Source: CAZGAQ01 sp964523405 (lineage in GTDB: Bacteria > Planctomycetota > Phycisphaerae > UBA1845 > Fen-1342). From it: DNA of 59,161 nucleotides. The position numbers and the translations under genes are program-made. Position 1 is the first letter of the stretch. The number at the start of each line of letters is the position of its first letter. This document shows, piece by piece, positions 52,737-59,161 of the stretch. The notes beneath the pieces are model-generated. The model made no database searches. It worked only from the letters and a program-made list of their open reading frames with translations, and was not told the DNA's origin. The DNA lies in assembly GCA_964523405.1 (NCBI GenBank), contig CAZGAQ010000035.1, positions 1 to 59,161 on the forward strand, written 5' to 3'.

Positions 52737-53243
52737 ATGCGGGGCGCGGCGATGGAGCCGGCGCAGAGGCGCTTGTGGTTGTGGGGCAGCCTGGGGGTGG
52801 CCATCCTGGTGGCGCTGGCGACTTCGATCATCGGGCCCAGCGTTGTCGGAGCGCGCGAGGACGCGCGGAACGTGCGCTGCCTTACCAACGCATGCCACAT
52901 CGTGAAGGCCGTACTGGCGTATCAAGACCGGTATGGCGAGCCGCCGGCGCGGCCGGATCTGTTGGTTGCGGTCGGGCTGCTGAAGCCGGAGGAGCTGCGC
53001 TGTCCCGGCGACCGCGGCGAGCAGGTCTGCTCCTACACGCTGGTGCCGGGGTTGGTGCGGGCAACGGATTCCGAGCGACTGCTGGTGTACGAATCCGTTG
53101 AACGGCACGGCGGTCGCAGGTGGGTCGCGTTTGCCGGCGGAACGGCTCGCCGGGTGAGGCCGCCGGAGTTCGCGCGGCTGCTGGCACGCGTCAGCACGCA
53201 GCCGGCGGCAGCCGCCGATGCGAACAGCCCGATGCGGCCGTAA
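52737..53243 (+). CDS. Membrane-anchored pseudopilin-like small protein
   Basis: The protein has 168 residues. One membrane span (WGSLGVAILVALATSIIGPS) is followed by AREDARNVRCLTNACHIVKA and VLAYQDRYGEPPARP, like the N-terminal helix of pseudopilins (ANxARC.NN...A...Y...G.YP). The conserved FTLIE prepilin-peptidase motif is missing. The domain then has RCPGDRGEQVCSYTLVPGL. The start may be ATG 52737 or ATG 52752. It probably is not a true secretion pseudopilin; role unknown. Confidence 0.6.
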   Translation: MRGAAMEPAQRRLWLWGSLGVAILVALATSIIGPSVVGAREDARNVRCLTNACHIVKAVLAYQDRYGEPPARPDLLVAVGLLKPEELRCPGDRGEQVCSYTLVPGLVRATDSERLLVYESVERHGGRRWVAFAGGTARRVRPPEFARLLARVSTQPAAAADANSPMRP

Positions 53244-53311
53244 ACGGGGCAGGGCGAGCTGCCGGCCGCGGTCCCACTCGCCGGGGCGGCGTTTTGGGGT
53301 ATGATGCCGCC

Positions 53312-54343
53312 ATGAGTCCAGAGCCACACTCTGCCGATGCCGTTCCCCAGGTTCCCGCCGATGTGCTGAACGCGCTGCGGGCCGCCAAGTATCCCGCCCT
53401 CGTCAGCCATGTGACGCCCGACGCGGATGCGTTGGCTTCGCTGGGGTCGATGTGGCTGGCGCTGCCGGAATTGGGCCAGGAGCCCCACCTCGTGCTGCCG
53501 GCGGGCACGGTCGGGCGGCAGTTGCAGTACCTCGTGCGCTACGCGGGGTTGCAGGCGGCCCATGCCGCGGACGTGCAGAAGTGCGACCTCATTCTCGCCC
53601 TGGATACGGCCAAGGAAAAGCGGCTCAACGCGGCCGATCACCTGGTCGCGCTGACGAAGATTCCGATTCTCAACATTGATCACCACGCCACAAACCCGGC
53701 GTTCGGCAAGTGGAACTGGATCGTGCCGCAGGCCTCCAGCACGTCCGAGCTGGTCTACGCGCTGCTGCGGGCGCTGGGCTGCCGCATCACGCCGACGATC
53801 GCGACGCTGCTGTACGCGGGCGTCCACACGGACACCCAGGGTTTCTCGTTGTCGAACACGACGCCGCAGGCGCTGCAGGTCGGGCACGCGCTGGCGGCTG
53901 CGGGGGCGCAGATCGCCGAAGTCTGCGAACGCATGCACCGCAGCCACAGTCGGGGCGAGTTCGAGCTCCTCGCGCTGGTCTACCGCAACACCCACGTCAG
54001 CGCTGACGGCCGGCTGGCCTGGAGCACGTTGTCACTCGAAGAGATCGCGTCGACCGGTTGCTCGGCGAGCGACATCGACGCGCAGGTCGAGGTGCCGCGT
54101 TCGATCGAGGGCATCGCGGTGGCGGTGCTGTTCACCGAAGGCGAGGTGGGGAAGGTCCGCATGAACTTCCGCGGTGAGCGCGGTGTGTCGGTGCTGAGTC
54201 TGGCGGAGCAGTTCGGGGGTGGGGGGCATCACGCCGCGGCCGGTGCCCGGCTGAACGGCACGCTCGCCGAAGTGACGGCGCAGGTACTGCCGGCGGCCGA
54301 GCGGTTCGTGGCGGGGCTGCAATTGCCGACGGAGTCCCGATGA
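53312..54343 (+). CDS. DHH-family phosphoesterase (NrnA/RecJ-like)
   Basis: The protein has 343 residues from ATG at 53312. The DHH core has VSHVTPDADALASLGSM (DxD), CDLILALDTA and ILNIDHHATN (DHH motif). The DHHA1-like C-terminal domain has SLAEQFGGGGHHAAAGA. This architecture matches NrnA-type oligoribonucleases and pAp phosphatases. The stop overlaps the next gene as ATGA. Confidence 0.9.
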   Translation: MSPEPHSADAVPQVPADVLNALRAAKYPALVSHVTPDADALASLGSMWLALPELGQEPHLVLPAGTVGRQLQYLVRYAGLQAAHAADVQKCDLILALDTAKEKRLNAADHLVALTKIPILNIDHHATNPAFGKWNWIVPQASSTSELVYALLRALGCRITPTIATLLYAGVHTDTQGFSLSNTTPQALQVGHALAAAGAQIAEVCERMHRSHSRGEFELLALVYRNTHVSADGRLAWSTLSLEEIASTGCSASDIDAQVEVPRSIEGIAVAVLFTEGEVGKVRMNFRGERGVSVLSLAEQFGGGGHHAAAGARLNGTLAEVTAQVLPAAERFVAGLQLPTESR

Positions 54344-55482
54344 GCGCCGACGCCCGCCGCATCGCCGAGCCGATTGTCCGCGAGCACGTCGCGCGGCTGG
54401 TGGGGCTGATGCGGCCCACCGACTACGCGGCGATCATCGTGACGTTTCCCCCCAATCTCCTGGCGTTTACCGGTTGCGGGCACTGGTCGTACGATCGGCT
54501 GACGTGCGGCGCGGTGACGCGCGACGGGGCCGTGCATTCAATCTGTCCGGCGTTTGAGCGGCCGTTGCTGGATGACGCCGCGCGCGTGGCCACGGTGCAC
54601 ACCTGGCAGGAGCATGAGGACGCCTATGTCGGCTTCCTGGAGGTGCTGCGCGAGGCCGGTGTGCGACGGGGGTTGTTGGGCGTGGACGGGCGGATCTGGC
54701 TGGAAGTGCTACAGCGCCTGACGGCCGCGGCGGCGCGTGTGGCACCGGAACTGCAATTGACTTCCGCGGACGCCCTGCTGCGCGAGGCGCGCATCTGTAA
54801 GACTCCGGCTGAGCAGGCGGCCCTGCAGACTGCACACCAGCAGGGGGAGCGGGCTTTTCTGTCGCTGTACGACCTGATCCGGCCCGGTGTCAGCGAGATC
54901 GAACTGTGCCGGGAGATCACGACGCGTTTCCGCGACAGTGGGATGAACGTCGTACCGCTGATCCAGTCCGGCCCGAATGCGTCCAGTCCGCATCACGCGA
55001 CTGGGTGGCGCATGCTGCAGGCCGGCGACGCGATCGTCGTGGACAGCGTGATCCAGTACCAGGGCTACATGAATGACCTGACGCGAACCTTCGCCGTCGG
55101 CACGCCACCGCCGCGGGTGCGCGCCGCATATCGGGCAGTGCGCGCCGCGCAAGCGGCCGCCATCGCCGCGGCGCGCCCGGGCGTGCCGTGCGGGCGGCTG
55201 GACGCGATCGCACGACAGGTCATCACCGAGGCCGGGTTCGGACCGTACTTTCTGCATCGCCTCGGCCACGGGATCGGGATCGAGTGCCACGAGCCGCCGT
55301 ACCTGGTCGCGGGCAACGAGGAAATTCTCCGACCGGGCATGTGCGTGACGATCGAACCGGGGATTTACGTGGCGGGCGAGTTCGGCATCCGCATCGAGGA
55401 CGACGTCCTGATCACTCCGGCGGGGTGTGAGGTGCTGCGGGGCGCGCTGCCGACGGACGTCAGCTCGATCTTCGAGTCCTGA
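54340..55482 (+). CDS. M24-family Xaa-Pro aminopeptidase-like metallopeptidase
   Basis: The protein has 380 residues. The N-terminal domain (about 1-150) is creatinase-like. The metal site follows the pita-bread order: Asp in AIVVDSVIQYQGYMNDLTRT (first and second Asp), His in HRLGHGIGIECHEPPYL, Glu in TIEPGIYVAG and Glu in FGIRIEDDVLIT. The upstream His (SSPHHATGWRML) is also kept. It is likely a cytoplasmic X-Pro dipeptidase or aminopeptidase. ATGA overlap with the DHH gene means co-translation. Confidence 0.9.
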   Translation: MSADARRIAEPIVREHVARLVGLMRPTDYAAIIVTFPPNLLAFTGCGHWSYDRLTCGAVTRDGAVHSICPAFERPLLDDAARVATVHTWQEHEDAYVGFLEVLREAGVRRGLLGVDGRIWLEVLQRLTAAAARVAPELQLTSADALLREARICKTPAEQAALQTAHQQGERAFLSLYDLIRPGVSEIELCREITTRFRDSGMNVVPLIQSGPNASSPHHATGWRMLQAGDAIVVDSVIQYQGYMNDLTRTFAVGTPPPRVRAAYRAVRAAQAAAIAAARPGVPCGRLDAIARQVITEAGFGPYFLHRLGHGIGIECHEPPYLVAGNEEILRPGMCVTIEPGIYVAGEFGIRIEDDVLITPAGCEVLRGALPTDVSSIFES

Positions 55483-55664
55483 CGCGGCGGCAGGTTCGGC
55501 CGCGTCCAGGGGGTGCATCCCGAGGCCTCCAGCGCACCCGGCGGGCACGCGCGGGAATTGCGTAGTTGCCCACGGAGCGACTGCTGCGGCTCAAGTTATC
55601 GGCGCCAACAGTCCGAATCGATCAGTCTGCAGACCGCGGTAGCGGTGTGCGCGGAGGTCGGTCT

Positions 55665-57293
55665 GTGGCAGCAATCCGTCCGTTAGCGCGCTTCGGCTGG
55701 GTCAGCGGCCTTGCCGTTCTCGTCGCGCTGACGCAACTGGCGCTGCAACTGTGGCAGGTGGCACGCGGAGAGGCGTATCGGGCCACGGCATTGGCCTGTG
55801 ATGATACGTTCTACTACCTGCAGACGGCGTGGAACTTCAAGCAGCTTGGCGTGGTGACATTCGATGGTCTGCACACGACGAATGGCGTGCAGTTTCTGTG
55901 GTTCTGGGTGACGGCCGGCCTGGCCTACCTTGTATCGACGAAGACCATGCTGCTGACGGTGACCCTGGTCGTTTGCGCCGGTCTCAACGCGCTGTGCTGT
56001 GTGCCGATGCTGCGGCTGGCGCGGCGGCTGAATCAGCCGACACTGCCGGTCCTGCTCGCGCTGGCGTGGTCCTTCGTCACGGCGCGGTTCTACCTGAGCG
56101 GCATGGAGAACTCGCTGCACGCCTTCGTGCTATGGTGCCTGGTAGCCGAGCTCGTGGCGGTCCTGCAGCGTTTGGCCACGTGTCCGGTGCGGCGGCCGGC
56201 GCTCGAGCGCGTAACGCTGCTGCTCGTACTGCTCGTGTGGATCCGCGTAGACCAGGCGCTGTACGCCGTGGTGCTGGGCGGGCTGCTGGGCCTGCTGACG
56301 CTCGTGCGGGGCGGCTGGAGTGCGACGCGCGGCACGCTCGTGCGATCGGCGGTCGCGGCCGGATTGGGAGCCGTGATTCTGCTCGCGGGCTTCGCGGCCA
56401 TGGGCGGCACGTGGCTGCCCGTGTCCGCCCTGATCAAGAGTGGGTATCTCGGTTGGGGTACGGCCGCGGGGCAGGAGGTGCTGCTACGTGGGCTGGAGCA
56501 GGCGTTCCCGCTGTCCGTCCTGGCGGCGTGGCGACTGCCGACGGCTTGGGCTGCTCCCGTGGCGGCTTTCCTGGCCGCGATTGTGACGTTTGTCGGTCTG
56601 GTGGTTGCCCACCGCGGGGCGGCCGGTGGCGCCGCCGCGGCGCGCGGATTCACGGTGGCCCTGGTTACGCTCGTGGTCCTGGCGGCCGTGCACACTGCGT
56701 ACCTGGCGGGCCTGGGAGACTTCGCGGTCTACGGTCGGTGGTACTTCTCGCCGCTGTTTGTTACGGGGACGTTGTTGACGGGGCTGGCTCTGCAGGGCAT
56801 CAGCGGCTGGTTAGCGGTGCGCATGCCCACGTGGCCGGTTGCGCAGCGTGCCGCGCTTGGAGGCGCGGTGGCGTTGCTCGCTTTGTGCGCCGGGCTGCGG
56901 CAGTCGTGGACTTTCGCTAGTGACGCACGCTACGCCCGCTCGCTGGCGTTCGCGCGCTACGAACTCGCGCAGTGGGTGGCGCAGAACGTGGAGCCGTCCG
57001 CGCGCTGTGCAGCCTGGAGCGCCGGCGTGTTGGGGTACTACTCCGAACGTCCGGTCATCAACCTGGACGGCCTCGTTAACGGCGCCGACTACTATGCCGC
57101 TGTGCTGAAGGGGCGGGAGCGACTCACGGATTACCTGCGCAACGAGAACGTGCGCTACGTCATCGACTACGAATTTACGGACGACGTCCGTGCGGTCACC
57201 GAGGCGGTGACGCTGACCCGCTCGTATGGGGGCAAGACCGGGCAGGAACTGGAAGTACGCCGGCTGACGCCGCTCGCTGTGGCGGCGGAGTGA
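55665..57293 (+). CDS. Multi-span membrane protein, GT-C glycosyltransferase-like
   Basis: About 542 residues from GTG at 55665, with GGAGG 7 bases upstream; the frame is open to 55566. It has roughly 10-12 spans. An acidic pair near the start of the first loop (CDDTFYYLQTAWNFKQLG) and a later long non-membrane C-terminus (WVAQNVEPSARCAAWSAGVL, INLDGLVNGADYYAAVLKGR) are typical of GT-C type lipid-linked sugar transferases in which the early Asp is catalytic. Family not settled. It may modify surface glycans. Confidence 0.65.
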   Translation: MAAIRPLARFGWVSGLAVLVALTQLALQLWQVARGEAYRATALACDDTFYYLQTAWNFKQLGVVTFDGLHTTNGVQFLWFWVTAGLAYLVSTKTMLLTVTLVVCAGLNALCCVPMLRLARRLNQPTLPVLLALAWSFVTARFYLSGMENSLHAFVLWCLVAELVAVLQRLATCPVRRPALERVTLLLVLLVWIRVDQALYAVVLGGLLGLLTLVRGGWSATRGTLVRSAVAAGLGAVILLAGFAAMGGTWLPVSALIKSGYLGWGTAAGQEVLLRGLEQAFPLSVLAAWRLPTAWAAPVAAFLAAIVTFVGLVVAHRGAAGGAAAARGFTVALVTLVVLAAVHTAYLAGLGDFAVYGRWYFSPLFVTGTLLTGLALQGISGWLAVRMPTWPVAQRAALGGAVALLALCAGLRQSWTFASDARYARSLAFARYELAQWVAQNVEPSARCAAWSAGVLGYYSERPVINLDGLVNGADYYAAVLKGRERLTDYLRNENVRYVIDYEFTDDVRAVTEAVTLTRSYGGKTGQELEVRRLTPLAVAAE

Positions 57294-57321
57294 TTCGGCG
57301 CGGCGGTGTTGGGCATCCCGA

Positions 57322-57618
57322 CTAATGCAGCCGCGCGCCGCAACTTGCGCAGAAGCGGGGGCTGAAACGCTTGCCTAGGTACGCTCCACAAGCCGGACAG
57401 CGCCAGTTCACCAGCGAGAACAACGCACACGCGAAGACGATCAACAGGCTGGCGCCGATCCAGGCCCCACGCTCGATGCCCAACCACTCGTCCGGCCCGC
57501 CCCTGGTCATCCACATGAAGATCCAGACGGCCGGTCCGAAGGGGATGAGCAGCAAGACCTGCCGCAGGCGGCGATTGTAGAAGTCGTGCCGAAAGCGATC
57601 CTCCGGCGGCTGATCCAT
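57322..57618 (-). CDS. Small membrane protein with C-terminal zinc ribbon
   Basis: The protein has 98 residues. It has two membrane spans (VLLLIPFGPAVWIFMWM; GAWIGASLLIVFACALFSLV) and ends in a zinc ribbon (RCPACGAYLGKRFSPRFCAS then CGARL; CPxCG...CASCG). The four cysteines are intact. No RBS is clear. It points towards the GT-C gene end. Function unknown. Confidence 0.65.
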   Translation of the reverse strand: MDQPPEDRFRHDFYNRRLRQVLLLIPFGPAVWIFMWMTRGGPDEWLGIERGAWIGASLLIVFACALFSLVNWRCPACGAYLGKRFSPRFCASCGARLH

Positions 57619-57641
57619 CCCGGTTCTTCCCGCGGCAGAAG

Positions 57642-58973
57642 CTAGCTTCTCAGCAGCCCCATCGTCTCCGCCATCTTCACGACGCGCAGGGCGCGCTTGA
57701 CGACGGGGGGGTCAATCATCTTGCTGCCCAGCGACACGACGCCGAGGCCTTTCGCTTCGGCCTCTTTGAACGCGGTCACGATCTTCTGGGCCTTCTCCAG
57801 TTCCGCCGGTGCCGGCGCGAAGGCCTCGTGGATCACGCGGATCTGTCGCGGGTGGATGCAGCCCTTGCCGTCAAAGCCGAGCGACTTGGCCTCCAGCACG
57901 CTGGCTCGCAGGCCCTCCATGTCGCCCACGTCGGAGAACACCGTGTCGATCGGCTGCACGCCGGCTGCCCGCGCGGCGTTGACCACCTGCGAGCGGGCCC
58001 AGAAGCTCTCACGGCCTTCGTTGGTGCGTTGCGTACCGAGGTCGGCCGTGTAGTCTTCGAGGCCGATGGTCAGCGCGCAGACGCTGCGGGCGGCCGTCGC
58101 GATCTCATACGCCCGAATCGCGCCCAGGGCGCTCTCGACGATCGGCATCAGGTACACGGGGCGTTCGATGTTGTTGCGGGCGAGGATGGCGGTCACGTGG
58201 GCGTCGATCTGCTTGATCTGCTCGGGGCTCTCGACCTTGGGGATCAGGATCACGTGCACGCCGTGCGGGGCAATGAACTCCAGGTCGGCGTAGCCGCGGT
58301 CGCCTTGGTTGATCCGCACCATGCGCTCGCAGCCGCGGAAGTCGATCGTCCGCAGTGCGTTGCGCACCAGCAGTCGGGCTTCGTCCTTCGCCGGTGGCGC
58401 CACGCTGTCCTCTAGATCGAGAATCACGCCGTCCGGCTGGTGCAAGCCGGCGTTGAGCATGAACTTGGGTTCGTTGCCGGGCAGGTAGAGGCGCGAGCGG
58501 CGGAAGCGATCGCGTTGCGTCTCGTAGCGGGTTCCCGCGCCCCGCGGCGGCAGGAAACCGACACTGAGACCGGCCTGCGTCTTTGGGGTCGCGGCATGAC
58601 CCAGCAACGTGCCCGCCCCCTTAGGAGCCGCCGCCTCGTCCGGCATGGCCGGCAGCGGCTGCCCGCCGGCGTCCGGACCGCCCAGCAACCCGAGCCGGCG
58701 CACGGCGGCTTCCAGCCGGGCCATCTGTACGAATGGGAGTGCCCCGGCGTCCTCCATCTCGACGCGCGCCCCTGTCACGCCCAGCGCGGTCAGGACCTCG
58801 CGGATAAGCTGCCGTATGTCCTCGCCGTACATCACCTCGACCTTGGTTTTGACCTGGATGTCGAGACTACCCAGGCCCGTCAGGGTGATGCGGACCCAGC
58901 AGTCGGAGCGGACATCGGTACCGCGGCGGCCGGCCTCGGCCGAGCGGACGGTGGGTTGAGCGGCAGTTGTCAT
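57642..58973 (-). CDS. CitD-CitE fusion: citrate-lyase acyl carrier plus beta-like subunit
   Basis: The protein has 443 residues from ATG at 58973 (GGAGAGG upstream). Residues about 18-95 resemble the CitD acyl carrier: SDCWVRITLTGLGSLDIQVK, YGEDIRQLIREVL, VEMEDAGALPFVQMARLEAA. A flexible Gly/Pro linker (about 96-155) leads to CitE/HpcH-type aldolase at about 160-443: RLYLPGNEPKFMLNAG, GVILDLEDSVAPPAKDEAR, ERMVRINQGDRGYADLEF, IPKVESPEQI, LMPIVESALGA, CIHPRQIRVIHEAFAP. In CitD the carrier Ser sits in GTLES(G/S)D; here RGTDVRSD places Ser one residue later. Separate citD and citE are the norm. No citF or citC is in view. Confidence 0.85.
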   Translation of the reverse strand: MTTAAQPTVRSAEAGRRGTDVRSDCWVRITLTGLGSLDIQVKTKVEVMYGEDIRQLIREVLTALGVTGARVEMEDAGALPFVQMARLEAAVRRLGLLGGPDAGGQPLPAMPDEAAAPKGAGTLLGHAATPKTQAGLSVGFLPPRGAGTRYETQRDRFRRSRLYLPGNEPKFMLNAGLHQPDGVILDLEDSVAPPAKDEARLLVRNALRTIDFRGCERMVRINQGDRGYADLEFIAPHGVHVILIPKVESPEQIKQIDAHVTAILARNNIERPVYLMPIVESALGAIRAYEIATAARSVCALTIGLEDYTADLGTQRTNEGRESFWARSQVVNAARAAGVQPIDTVFSDVGDMEGLRASVLEAKSLGFDGKGCIHPRQIRVIHEAFAPAPAELEKAQKIVTAFKEAEAKGLGVVSLGSKMIDPPVVKRALRVVKMAETMGLLRS

Positions 58974-59101
58974 GGGCAGTGCGCCTCTCCATGAATGTGT
59001 GCTCGGTGAACCCTGTTTATACGCTTTTTCCGGGGCGTTGTCAGCAGGGACGGGGTGCTTCAAGCGCCCGGCAACCCGGGCGTTACGTGGCCGAAAAGGT
59101 A

Positions 59102-59129
59102 CCGGCCAGCGGGAAGTCCCGCTGGCCGG
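59102..59129 (-). terminator. Strong hairpin for a gene beyond the right edge
   Basis: CCGGCCAGCGGG (59102-59113) pairs perfectly with CCCGCTGGCCGG (59118-59129) around AAGT. On the minus strand TACCTTTTCGG follows, so it probably ends a leftward gene outside the window, upstream of the CitD-CitE gene. Confidence 0.6.
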
Positions 59130-59161
59130 CGATGAGAGGGGTTCAGAATCGGTGCGGCCGG

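Overview
The window looks like a chromosomal segment of a member of the Planctomycetota (Phycisphaerae-like), probably from an uncultured or metagenome-derived genome. The reasons are: mostly high G+C sequence; several secreted proteins ending in PEP-CTERM-like tails (PEP, a hydrophobic stretch, then Arg-Arg-Arg); dockerin-like and thrombospondin-3-like Ca-binding repeats of the DCNGNGIPD type; an H-x-DG type motif in a large exported protein; and a futalosine-pathway MqnD. This assignment is inference from gene content. No rRNA is present.

Left part (1-15800) is accessory DNA. A 2216-residue exported RHS/YD-repeat protein with a Cys-rich C-terminal tip overlaps by 10 bases a lipoprotein made of two diverged copies of one domain. 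This stretch is visibly poorer in G+C than the rest. It is followed by a graveyard of defence or repair genes: a HARE-type winged-helix fragment, an Eco57I/type IIG-like restriction-methylase cut off just after its methylase motif I, and, facing it head-on, a truncated HhH-GPD-like (DNA glycosylase family) gene. The two broken genes share a 6-base junction. Next comes an 897-residue TPR protein with one membrane span, in an interval bounded by two related perfect palindromes. A DUF4469-like remnant and a 42-nt 3' half of a tRNA-Gly(CCC) follow, and the latter may be an integration scar.

Middle part (15800-37100): exported propeller-like and Pro-rich proteins, a double-ACT protein, a frameshifted PEP-CTERM gene, and then the conserved translation/secretion block on the minus strand (promoter, tRNA-Thr, tuf, rpmG, tRNA-Trp, secE, nusG). 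No rplK follows nusG. Two tandem paralogous metzincin-type lipoproteins, a PilZ protein, an M16 protease, CorA, MqnD, a PP2C/SpoIIE phosphatase, an SGNH-like membrane protein, a FkbM methyltransferase and a 958-residue dockerin-bearing exported protein follow.

Right part (37200-59161): an IS1380-family element that abuts a 64-bp near-copy of the 3' end of the FkbM gene; NADP-type glutamate dehydrogenase; a compact cbb3-type oxidase operon (ccoN-ccoO-ccoP joined by ATGA overlaps, with a monohaem CcoP); an 1872-residue multidomain secreted protein with a good sigma-70-like promoter and a long leader; a cohesin-like PEP-CTERM protein; ATP sulfurylase; a short membrane-anchored protein; a DHH phosphoesterase overlapping an M24 peptidase; a GT-C-like membrane protein; a zinc-ribbon membrane protein; and a CitD-CitE fusion.

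How they work together: the housekeeping block (tuf, rpmG, secE, nusG), respiration (ccoNOP, MqnD) and sulfate/glutamate metabolism (sat, gdhA) are interleaved with many exported surface proteins. Cohesin-like and dockerin-like modules occur in neighbouring genes, which may point to calcium-dependent assembly at the cell surface; this is inference. Start sites, RBS, hairpins and promoters were read by eye; family names rest on motif recognition, without any database search.
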